Shown: piece after piece, positions 6,862 to 13,319 of the stretch
Numbering within the stretch: position 1 is the stretch's first letter
Layout of the letters: each line of letters starts with the position of its first letter
IMG/VR virus record: IMGVR_UViG_3300043466_000118
Location: 1 to 24,012 of that record
Reading direction: 5' to 3' (one strand)
From: a virus
Length of the DNA: 24,012 nucleotides
Position numbers and translations under genes: made by a program
The notes under the pieces: model-generated
What the model was told of the DNA's origin: nothing
Database searches by the model: none
The model's input: only the letters and a program-made list of their open reading frames with translations

Positions 6862-7605
6862 ATGAGTAAGATTGAAAACAAAAGCTACAATGATATGATT
6901 TTGGATATAGAGCCAGAATCAAGAACAGTAAAAGCGTGTTGGTCAAGAATTGGAAACGTTGATTTAGACAATGATATTATCGTTGCTGAAGCGTTTACCA
7001 AGACTATCAAAGAACGTGGACCGAAAGGTAAAAATATGATTTGGTCTTTAGTAGACCATAAAGCTGATATGGCGCACACTTTGGGTAAGCCTAAAGAGTT
7101 ATACATAGAAGGCGATATGCTTGTTGCGGTTACTGACTTAATAGAAACTGAATGTGGCGAAGATGCTATCAAATTATATGAAGCTGGTTTAATCAATCAA
7201 CACTCAATCGGTTTTAGTACGTTAAAGTCGGATGTAAACCAAAAGACTGGTGTGCGTACAATCACGGAATTAAAACTATATGAAGGTTCTGCGGTTCTTT
7301 GGGGTGCTAATCCAGAAACACCAACATTGGGTTTCAAGGGTGAGTTCAAAGAAACTAAAGAAAACTTATCAATGAGATTAGAAAACTTAATTAAGGCATT
7401 TAGAGGTGGTACATTCACAGATGACACCTTTGCTTTAATGGAGATTCAAATAAAACAAATACAAGCCGAGTTATTGGCTTTGGAAATTACTGAAACAATC
7501 ACTCAACCCGCAGAAGCAGTTGAGCCGACACCAGTGGTTGAAGAAAAGAATAACGAAGAAGTATTAAAGGCAATTAAGCAATTTAACAATCTATTTAAAA
7601 AGTAA
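6862..7605 (+). CDS. HK97-type prohead protease with C-terminal extension
   Basis: 247 aa. The protease domain covers about 1-165: the strand R-T-V-K-A-C-W-S, the G-N-V-D-L-D-N-D motif where this family has its conserved D-x-x-x-D loop, the catalytic His in L-V-D-H-K (H66), the catalytic Ser in Q-H-S-I-G-F-S (S115) and the E-G-S-A-V-L-W-G-A-N-P strand (E141). These match the HK97 gp4 (U35/S78-like) fold. The rest (about 165-247) is helical, acidic and Pro/Glu-rich, and ends in a basic helix. This could act as a scaffold-like delta region, since no separate scaffold gene is present. The protease would trim the capsid N-terminus and itself during maturation. It has its own promoter candidate and lies 2 bases before the capsid gene. 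Confidence 0.88.
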   Translation: MSKIENKSYNDMILDIEPESRTVKACWSRIGNVDLDNDIIVAEAFTKTIKERGPKGKNMIWSLVDHKADMAHTLGKPKELYIEGDMLVAVTDLIETECGEDAIKLYEAGLINQHSIGFSTLKSDVNQKTGVRTITELKLYEGSAVLWGANPETPTLGFKGEFKETKENLSMRLENLIKAFRGGTFTDDTFALMEIQIKQIQAELLALEITETITQPAEAVEPTPVVEEKNNEEVLKAIKQFNNLFKK

Positions 7606-7607
7606 AA

Positions 7608-8702
7608 ATGGAAAATTTAATCAACGAAATGGCTGAGAACCTTAAAGGTTTCCAAGCTAATGCAGAAGCTCAAATCAAAGAGGTATCTGCACAAGTAACT
7701 GTTGTAAAGGACGAGTTACAAAAGCAAATCGACTCTCAATTAGCTACACAAAAGAAAGCAGCTAAGAAAGAAGTTAAGTTTATGGATGAAGTTATCTTAG
7801 AGAAATTAGATGGTAACTTTGACGCAATGGAGAAGTCTTTAAAGAATAGCGGTAAATTCCGTTTAGACTTATCTGATGTTAAGACAATGACTTTGAGTGG
7901 TAACTTAACTGGTGATTCTCAAGCAACTTATGCTCCGAACCCAGCTATCCAACCAGCACAAAGCATCAACTTTAGAGATTTAATCCCTACTGTAAGAAGC
8001 GAAACTGGATTGTATGTTTACTATCGTGAGAACGCTGGTTTAACTAACAACATCGCTGCTCAAACTGAAGGTAACGATAAAGGTGAGAACAACTACTCTT
8101 TAACTGAAGTTAAGGTTGTAAACGATTACTTAGCTGGTTTCTCTACTTTCTCTAAGCAAATGTTGAAGTCATTACCTTTTATGACTCAAACTTTACCAAG
8201 AATGTTACAAAGAGATTTCTTTAAGGCTGAGAACGCTGCATTCTTTACTGCTGTATCTGGTGCTGCAACTGGTTCAACTACAACTGCTGAAACTAACGAT
8301 TTGTTACAATTAGTAGATTATATCGGTAACCAAAAAGCTGCAAACTTTGTACCTTCTTATGCTTTAGTATCTCAACAACAAATGGGTCGTTTATTGAAAG
8401 CAACTATCGCTGCTGGTTACTATGCTGGTGCTGGTTCAGTTATTGTAAACCCTAATGGTGGTATCACAATCTGGGGAGTTCCTGTAATTTCTGCATCTTG
8501 GGTAACTGATGACAAAGTATTAATCTTTGATTCAAGCTACTTAGAAAGAGTTGAAGTTGAAGGTTTAGCTATCGAGTTCTCTTACGAGAATGGCGAAAAC
8601 TTCCAAAAGAACTTGGTAACTGCTCGTATCGAGTGTTATGAAGACATCAACTTAATGTTGACTACATCTGCAATCTTTGCTGATATGGGTAACGTAGGTT
8701 AA
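7608..8702 (+). CDS. Major capsid protein (HK97 fold)
   Basis: 364 aa. Residues 1 to about 60 form a charged, Lys/Glu/Gln-rich coiled coil like the HK97 delta domain. The fold proper starts with D-L-S-D-V-K-T-M-T (about 86-94), then an N-arm, the E-loop region with E-T-G-L-Y-V-Y-Y-R and a long spine helix, and ends with I-E-C-Y-E-D-I-N-L-M, the strand typical of HK97-type capsids. It self-assembles into the shell with the protease just upstream. Codon choice differs from neighbouring genes (many AAC, ATC, TTC and GCT codons rather than AAT, ATA, TTT), as expected for a highly expressed protein. An intrinsic terminator follows 22 bases after the stop. Confidence 0.95.
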   Translation: MENLINEMAENLKGFQANAEAQIKEVSAQVTVVKDELQKQIDSQLATQKKAAKKEVKFMDEVILEKLDGNFDAMEKSLKNSGKFRLDLSDVKTMTLSGNLTGDSQATYAPNPAIQPAQSINFRDLIPTVRSETGLYVYYRENAGLTNNIAAQTEGNDKGENNYSLTEVKVVNDYLAGFSTFSKQMLKSLPFMTQTLPRMLQRDFFKAENAAFFTAVSGAATGSTTTAETNDLLQLVDYIGNQKAANFVPSYALVSQQQMGRLLKATIAAGYYAGAGSVIVNPNGGITIWGVPVISASWVTDDKVLIFDSSYLERVEVEGLAIEFSYENGENFQKNLVTARIECYEDINLMLTTSAIFADMGNVG

Positions 8703-8724
8703 TCTTAAGGATTAGTAAATAATG

Positions 8725-8752
8725 ACCCCTGCCAATTCGGTGGGGGTTTTTT
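8725..8752 (+). terminator. Intrinsic terminator after the major capsid gene
   Basis: A 9-bp stem (8725-8733 with 8739-8747, including two G-T wobbles) with a 5-base AATTC loop is followed by a run of six T at 8747-8752. It would end or attenuate the capsid transcript before the connector gene. Confidence 0.85.
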
Positions 8753-8768
8753 ATTGGAATAAATTAAG

Positions 8769-8776
8769 TAATTTTG
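8769..8776 (+). promoter_or_regulatory. Candidate -7 box TAATTTTG restarting transcription after the terminator
   Basis: This TAnnTTTG match lies 17 bases after the terminator T-run and 12 bases before ATG 8789, with AAAAGG in the short leader. A TTG exists only 12 bases upstream, too close for the -33 element. Confidence 0.4.
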
Positions 8777-8788
8777 TAAAAAAAGGAT

Positions 8789-9331
8789 ATGTCTTATTCT
8801 AATTATATTAATGACTTTAGTGCCGTTCCTATCGCACCAATAGTAGAGCCAGTTACTTTAGCAGAAGCAAAATTGTATTGCCGTGTTACTACAACCGCCG
8901 AAGATACTTTGATTACGTTAATGATTACACAAGCAAGGGAAGCTATTGAAGTGGCAACAGGATTGAGTTTAATACCAAAAGACATAACTACTTATTTTAA
9001 CAACGTGAGTGGCAATTTTGATATTCCTTTCGGACCGATTGACATTGATACGTTTGAGTTGTTTGATATGGAACAAAACGGATTAGAGGTTACACCACCT
9101 AACTTACAATTAATAGGCAACGAGTTCCCTAAATTAGTTTCTCCAAGATATGCCAACTTAAAGGCTACTTATGAAGCTGGTTACACAACTATCCCTAAAG
9201 ACCTTAAATTAGCCATATTAGACCAAATTAGCTACGATTACGAAAATAGAGGTTTAGATGGTGATTCTGGTATTTGTGAGAAGTCTTGGAAAGCGTGTCA
9301 AAGATGGACAAGAATAAGCCCAATTTTATAA
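8789..9331 (+). CDS. Head-tail connector (gp6-like)
   Basis: 180 aa. The pattern V-T-L-A-E-A-K-L-Y-C-R-V (about 22-33), then D-T-L-I-T-L-M-I-T-Q-A-R-E-A-I-E, is the signature start of HK97 gp6 / SPP1 gp15-like connectors. A beta-rich middle follows with G-P-I-D and a Y-E-A-G-Y-T-T-I-P-x-D-L-K-L-A-I-L segment, which is conserved in the family. The protein forms a ring below the portal. It is the first gene after the capsid terminator and has its own promoter-like box. The last 25 residues (W-K-A-C-Q-R-W) are helical. Confidence 0.87.
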   Translation: MSYSNYINDFSAVPIAPIVEPVTLAEAKLYCRVTTTAEDTLITLMITQAREAIEVATGLSLIPKDITTYFNNVSGNFDIPFGPIDIDTFELFDMEQNGLEVTPPNLQLIGNEFPKLVSPRYANLKATYEAGYTTIPKDLKLAILDQISYDYENRGLDGDSGICEKSWKACQRWTRISPIL

Positions 9332-9332
9332 T

Positions 9333-9674
9333 ATGAAGTTAGGAAAAGCGAAAGCAAACTATATTGATGCCAACACGATGACTCGTGAGGTCAAAATCTA
9401 TGCTGCCACAAGAACAAGTGATGGTCAAGGTGGGTACACTACCACGTTTGCCCTACAAAGCACTGTTTGGGGCGATTTAAGACCAGATAATCAAGTTCGT
9501 GAGGTAGGAGAGTCGGAATTGCAATTTGACCAAAGAAACCGCCTTTATATTCGTTTTGGTGCTGCTATAACAGATTCAGATGAAGTTGAGGTAGAAGGCG
9601 ATAGATTTACAATACATTCCATTAAGAACGTAGAGAACCAAAATAGGTTCTTGGAGTTAATAATTTACAAGTAA
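9333..9674 (+). CDS. Head-closure / head-tail adaptor protein
   Basis: 113 aa. It shows the SPP1 gp16-like adaptor pattern: T-x-x-V-K-I-Y, then D-G-Q-G-G-Y-T-T-T-F, W-G-D-L-R-P, and a terminal beta pair with F-T-I-H-S-I and R-F-L-E-L-I. It would cap the connector and close the head after packaging. There is one base between the previous stop and this ATG, and its stop shares a base with the next start, so it is firmly part of the neck operon. Confidence 0.85.
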   Translation: MKLGKAKANYIDANTMTREVKIYAATRTSDGQGGYTTTFALQSTVWGDLRPDNQVREVGESELQFDQRNRLYIRFGAAITDSDEVEVEGDRFTIHSIKNVENQNRFLELIIYK

Positions 9675-10246
9675 TGGCATTTGGAATTGACTTATCTGGC
9701 ATCCCAAGACTTGAAAAAAAGTTAGCTGACCTTAATAGTAAGATAGCTAATGACATAGCTAAAGAAATGTCAGCATCAACATTGAAGATTGAAAGGGATG
9801 CTAAAAGAAATGCTCCTGTAAATTTGGGTACTTTAAGACAAAGTATTCACGCTACAAGTAAAGATAAGTTAACGCATTATGTAGAGGTTGGAGTGTCTTA
9901 TGGTGCTTATGTTGAATTTGGTACAGGTGGAAAGGTTTCAATACCATCTGGATATCAAGATTATGCTGCAACATTTAAAGGGAATAAAGGTGGTAGTTTA
10001 AATGATATGATTCAAGCGTTAACTTTGTGGGTAAAAAGGAAAGGATTAGCTGGTACTTATAGTGTAAAAAGTGGTAGAAGGTTAGGTGGTAGGTCAACAC
10101 AAACATCACAAGATGAAAAGTTGGCAAGGTTTTTAGCTATAAAAATATTAAAGAATGGTATTACACCACAACCATTTTTAATACCAGCTTATGAAGCAGA
10201 AAAGCCTAAATTAATAGAAAGATTAAAAAAGATATTAAATGCTTAA
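9674..10246 (+). CDS. HK97 gp10-like neck/tail protein
   Basis: 190 aa. An N-terminal helix is followed by R-N-A-P-V-N-L-G-T-L-R-Q-S-I (about 53-66), then H-Y-V-E-V-G-V-S-Y-G-A-Y-V-E-F-G-T-G, and a C-terminal T-P-Q-P-F-L-I-P-A-Y. These three blocks, in this order, define the HK97 gp10 family of tail-completion proteins. A Gly/Lys/Ser-rich insertion (about 95-145) lies between the second and third blocks and looks flexible. It acts at the head-tail joint. It overlaps the next gene by 8 bases. Confidence 0.9.
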   Translation: MAFGIDLSGIPRLEKKLADLNSKIANDIAKEMSASTLKIERDAKRNAPVNLGTLRQSIHATSKDKLTHYVEVGVSYGAYVEFGTGGKVSIPSGYQDYAATFKGNKGGSLNDMIQALTLWVKRKGLAGTYSVKSGRRLGGRSTQTSQDEKLARFLAIKILKNGITPQPFLIPAYEAEKPKLIERLKKILNA

Positions 10247-10646
10247 CCCTAATATAGAAATAAAAAAGTGGTTTTATACTAACTTGACAAGTGCAAGTGG
10301 ATTAGTCGTTTACGATGGTTTTGCTCCAGAAGGTGCAGGAAATGAGTATATTGTAATGACAGGTAGAACATCAAGCCAAGAACAAGGTAAAGCAGGATAC
10401 ACAAATAGTATTAGCATCACAGTTGATATTATTACAAAAAATGCTAACTTTGGTTATAAACGTGCTGAAGCTATAAGCGATTTGATATTAGAAGATATAA
10501 ACTCTGATTCAGTTATAACCTTGACAAATGGGTTTACTGCATCAAGTTTAAGTGTAGAAAGTATTAGAAATTTAGATGGCTTAAACCCTTTGGATAACGT
10601 TTTTAGAGTATTGATAACTTATAATATAATAATAACTCAAATTTAA
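10239..10646 (+). CDS. Putative tail terminator / tail-completion protein
   Basis: 135 aa. A helix near the N-terminus, then V-V-Y-D-G-F-A-P-E-G-A, the strand E-Y-I-V-M-T-G, S-I-S-I-T-V-D-I-I-T, a second helix (Y-K-R-A-E-A-I-S-D-L-I-L-E) and a final strand pair. This alpha-beta order, and the place between the gp10-like gene and the tail tube gene, fits tail-terminator proteins such as SPP1 gp17 or DUF3168-type proteins, which cap the finished tail. Sequence identity to any named member cannot be judged here. Confidence 0.65.
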   Translation: MLNPNIEIKKWFYTNLTSASGLVVYDGFAPEGAGNEYIVMTGRTSSQEQGKAGYTNSISITVDIITKNANFGYKRAEAISDLILEDINSDSVITLTNGFTASSLSVESIRNLDGLNPLDNVFRVLITYNIIITQI

Positions 10647-10657
10647 AATTAAATAAA

Positions 10658-11107
10658 ATGCCAGAAACAAAAGTAAGCGCAAGAGATTATATTCTTTTAG
10701 CTGACATAAACAATGATGGAACATTCAAGCCTGTTGCTTGTTTAACTACCAACTCATTAACATCGACTAACGACACAATAGATGCAACTTCTAAGTGTGG
10801 TAACGAGTTCACTCCAGCTCCTTCTTTTTCTCAATCTTTTGAGTGTGAAGGTTTTGCTATTGATGAAACAGGAACTCCATCTAAGGATAGCTACCAACAA
10901 TTGTATGCTGCTCACGCTGCTAAAACTTTATTCGCAATTAAGATGGGTAAAGCAACTCCAACATCTGGCGATATCACTTATGGTGGTGCTGGTTCTTTAG
11001 TATTTATTAGCGATTTCGGTGTAACTGCAGACGATAAAGATGATGTTAAATTTACTGCAACTTTTGTAGTAAGTGTTCCTCCTATTGCACAAACTGAAAC
11101 TGTATAA
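10658..11107 (+). CDS. Major tail tube protein
   Basis: 149 aa, close to the size of short siphophage tube proteins. It is beta-rich: Y-I-L-L-A-D-I near the start, a strand with A-C-L-T-T-N-S-L-T-S, a T-S-K-C-G loop, S-F-E-C-E-G-F (about 63-69), a helix (Y-Q-Q-L-Y-A-A-H-A-A), and a closing D-D-V-K-F-T-A-T-F-V-V-S strand. This is the layout of the TP901-1/phi13-type tube fold. The place, just before the chaperone pair and the tape measure, agrees. Codons are enriched in AAC, GCT and ATC/ATT, suggesting high expression, and an A-rich leader precedes the ATG. Confidence 0.8.
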   Translation: MPETKVSARDYILLADINNDGTFKPVACLTTNSLTSTNDTIDATSKCGNEFTPAPSFSQSFECEGFAIDETGTPSKDSYQQLYAAHAAKTLFAIKMGKATPTSGDITYGGAGSLVFISDFGVTADDKDDVKFTATFVVSVPPIAQTETV

Positions 11108-11120
11108 TAAATAAAAAACT

Positions 11121-11474
11121 ATGTACGAATTAAAGACTGACAACAACACAATCCACCTAAAGTGGGGAACTTGGGCTATGAAAAGGTTTTGCGAATTAGA
11201 GAATAAAAATCTAATGCAGCTAATTGAGGTTTTATCTGTAGGTGTTTATGACTTAGATACAATCGTTCATATCGTACAAGCCGCAGCAGAAAGTGGATGC
11301 AAGAGCCTTAAAAAGCCTATTGACTTTGATGAGTTTGATGTGTGCGAATGGATAGACCAAGTTGGTGGGTTATCGGCAAAAGATGGACAATTAGTTGAGT
11401 TTATGAAATATATGCAAGACTCAATGACTCCAGATTTAAAGCCAGAGAAGGAAACGGACGAAAAAAAAAATTAG
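11121..11474 (+). CDS. Tail assembly chaperone, short form (gpG-like)
   Basis: 117 aa, ending at a TAG just after a run of ten A (11461-11470). The N-terminal half has I-H-L-K-W-G-T-W-A-M-K-R-F-C-E-L (about 10-25), a pattern seen in tail assembly chaperones that keep the tape measure soluble before tube assembly. The C-terminus is acidic and Lys-rich. Position between tube and tape measure is the classic place of the G/GT pair. The next ORF is in the -1 frame and is open from the slippery run, so a fraction of ribosomes should make a 219-aa fusion (11121 to 11779). Confidence 0.85.
   Translation: MYELKTDNNTIHLKWGTWAMKRFCELENKNLMQLIEVLSVGVYDLDTIVHIVQAAAESGCKSLKKPIDFDEFDVCEWIDQVGGLSAKDGQLVEFMKYMQDSMTPDLKPEKETDEKKN
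11461..11474 (+). promoter_or_regulatory. Slippery sequence for -1 frameshifting (ten A before the stop)
   Basis: In the zero frame the codons read GAA AAA AAA AAT TAG. The heptamer A-AAA-AAA (11462-11468) allows both tRNAs to slip back one base without mismatch, continuing as AAA TTA GGG TTT. The +1 frame closes 13 bases after the A-run. Transcriptional slippage on the A-run would give the same product. Confidence 0.8.
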
Positions 11475-11779
11475 GGTTTTATAGTTGGGACTCAATAATT
11501 ATTCTCGCTATTGAAGTTGGCTTAACGATTAACGAGTTTTGGCAATTGACGTGGCGAGAATTTTTGTTGTATAAAACGGCTTATCAAAACAAGGAAGTAA
11601 GGGAATGGGAAAGGACAAGGATGGTGGCTTATTTGATTTATAAAGTAAATACAAGTGAGAAAAGTCCAAAGAGTTTAAAATCATTTTTCCCTTTACCAAG
11701 TGATGAAGTTGAAGATGATAAGCCAAAGTTGACACAAGAACAATTGGCAAGGACTTTAAAGTTGTATGGAGTAAAATAA
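11462..11779 (+). CDS. Tail assembly chaperone, frameshift extension (gpT-like)
   Basis: This is the -1-frame half of the chaperone, read as a fusion from 11121. The frame is open from the slippery run and begins L-G-F-Y-S-W-D-S, a conserved-looking start that lies before any possible start codon. The first candidate initiator is a TTG at 11546, and the first ATG (11621) is far into the helix, so independent initiation is unlikely. The middle T-I-N-E-F-W-Q-L-T-W-R-E-F and R-E-W-E-R-T-R-M are helical and aromatic-rich, as in lambda T-like domains that bind tube subunits and the tape measure. It stops 4 bases before the tape measure gene. Confidence 0.8.
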   Translation, partial: KKKLGFYSWDSIIILAIEVGLTINEFWQLTWREFLLYKTAYQNKEVREWERTRMVAYLIYKVNTSEKSPKSLKSFFPLPSDEVEDDKPKLTQEQLARTLKLYGVK

Positions 11780-11783
11780 TAAA

Positions 11784-13319
11784 ATGGCACAAGAAACGTT
11801 AAAACTAACTATAACCGCTGACACGGCAGAAGCGTTAGCAAATTTAAATAACTTTATAAAGACATCTAAAGGTTTAAAAACCGAGATGCAAAACTTTGGT
11901 AATGTTAGCGGACAAGCCACAAATGCTTTAACAAATTTATCAAGGGTTGCACAAGATGCTCCTTATGGATTTATAGGTATTGCGAATAACTTAAATCCTT
12001 TACTTGAATCCTTTCAAAGGTTAAGTAAAGAGGCTGGAGGTTCTGGTGCTGCTTTGAAAGCAATGGCAGGTGGTTTAATGGGTCCAGCAGGTATTGGTTT
12101 AGCTTTGGGTGCAGTTTCATCAATTTTAGTCGCATTTGGTCCTAAAATAGCTGATTTTATAAGTGGGACAACTGAAGCATCTAAAGCTGAAAATAAGTTT
12201 GCACAAAGTTTAAGAGATGCAAGAGCCGAAGCAAGTGAAACTGGAATAAGATTACAAGCATATTTAACTATAAGTGAAAATGCAAATGTTAGTGAGCAAA
12301 AAAGAGCAGAAGCATTTAAAGCGGTTGTAACTGAATTAAGCAAGGTAAATAAAGCATACGCATCAACAATTACAACTGTTGACCAAGCAAGAGTAGCAGT
12401 TGATTTATATACTCAATCTTTAGTAAATCAAGCAATTACTACAAGATACATTGATGAAATTGCTAATAAAACAATTGCTTTAGCTGAAGCAAATAAAAGA
12501 ATAATACAAACAGGAAGGGAATATTATGCAACTTTAGAGTCAACTAAATTAGCTATTAATGGTTATGCAGACGCATCTGTTTATCAAGCAAGTGCAATTG
12601 AAAAAGCAAAGAATGCTAACATAGAGGCAAGAAATGAAGCATTGGCATTAAGAAGTGGAATTATAAGTTTAAGAACTTCAGTAAATGATTTATATGTTGC
12701 TGCTACTAAAGACCCTTTTTTCACATTTACTAAAGGCGCGAATGAGACTACTAAAGCGACTGAAAAAGCAACTAAAAGTATTGAGAAATTAGGTAAACAG
12801 GCAAGAGTATTAAAGGTTAGTACAACTCAAATTATACAAACCGAAAATGAAATTAAAACACCTGCAACACCAAATAACTTAAGTAAGAATTTACCAATGT
12901 TTGCTCAAAAATATACTGCTGAACAAATATTTAAAAATGAAGCAGCATTAAAAGCATATAATGCACAATTACAATTAGCAAACGGAATAACAGATACAAT
13001 CACACCAGCATTTGAAGCAATGTTTCAAGCAATGGCAAATGGTGAAAATATAGGTAAAGCATTGGAGCAATCATTTAAACAAATAATTATTCAATTAACT
13101 ACTATGATTGTAAAGGCTTTAATTTTTAAAGCTATTATGAGTGCATTAGGAATACCAACTATGGGTGGCGGTGGTGGTGGATTTACAAACTTTAATCCAA
13201 TTGGCGCAGCTGGTGATGGTGGTGGTGCATTTGTTCTTAGAGGACAAGATTTATTATTAGCTACAAATAGAGCGCAAAAGGCATCTAATCTTAAAGGACA
13301 AAACATTAGTTTAGCATAA
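11784..13319 (+). CDS. Tail tape measure protein (short)
   Basis: 511 aa. The N-terminus (T-L-K-L-T-I-T-A-D-T) and a long Ala/Asn/Lys/Glu-rich helical body fit tape measure proteins, which fill the tube and set tail length. A hydrophobic Gly/Ala-rich segment lies at about 90-125 (G-L-M-G-P-A-G-I-G-L-A-L-G-A), the usual membrane-active region. There is also a D-A-P-Y-G-F-I-G-I-A-N-N-L-N-P-L motif seen in this family, and a Gly-only run of six near residue 463. The size is modest; at roughly 0.15 nm per residue it implies a tail of around 75 nm. Its stop shares a base with the next start. Confidence 0.87.
   Translation: MAQETLKLTITADTAEALANLNNFIKTSKGLKTEMQNFGNVSGQATNALTNLSRVAQDAPYGFIGIANNLNPLLESFQRLSKEAGGSGAALKAMAGGLMGPAGIGLALGAVSSILVAFGPKIADFISGTTEASKAENKFAQSLRDARAEASETGIRLQAYLTISENANVSEQKRAEAFKAVVTELSKVNKAYASTITTVDQARVAVDLYTQSLVNQAITTRYIDEIANKTIALAEANKRIIQTGREYYATLESTKLAINGYADASVYQASAIEKAKNANIEARNEALALRSGIISLRTSVNDLYVAATKDPFFTFTKGANETTKATEKATKSIEKLGKQARVLKVSTTQIIQTENEIKTPATPNNLSKNLPMFAQKYTAEQIFKNEAALKAYNAQLQLANGITDTITPAFEAMFQAMANGENIGKALEQSFKQIIIQLTTMIVKALIFKAIMSALGIPTMGGGGGGFTNFNPIGAAGDGGGAFVLRGQDLLLATNRAQKASNLKGQNISLA

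Noticed and set aside
6885-7427. Two minus-strand ORFs opposite the prohead protease gene
   Set aside because: They are shadows of a well-supported gene with catalytic motifs, and no leader or domain is visible.
10020-10027. TAACTTTG inside the gp10-like gene as a promoter
   Set aside because: It is inside a coding region with no start codon of a real gene at a sensible distance. It is a chance match, and a reminder that the box alone is weak evidence.
10782-11000. Plus-strand Leu-rich ORF inside the tail tube gene
   Set aside because: It is an out-of-frame reading of the tube gene with unnatural Leu runs; the tube protein explains the DNA.
11461-11470. The ten-A run as a sequencing error that splits one gene
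   Set aside because: The position between tail tube and tape measure is the known place of programmed frameshifts, and a deliberate slip site is the simpler view; an indel error cannot be fully excluded without reads.
11546-11779. Independent TTG-started gene after the first chaperone frame
   Set aside because: The frame is open back to the slippery A-run and the sequence before the TTG looks conserved, so a frameshift extension is the better reading.
13091-13306. Minus-strand ORF rich in Pro and Ala opposite the end of the tape measure gene
   Set aside because: It is the antisense reading of the Gly-rich GGT run. Composition is an artefact, and the + strand gene is clear.
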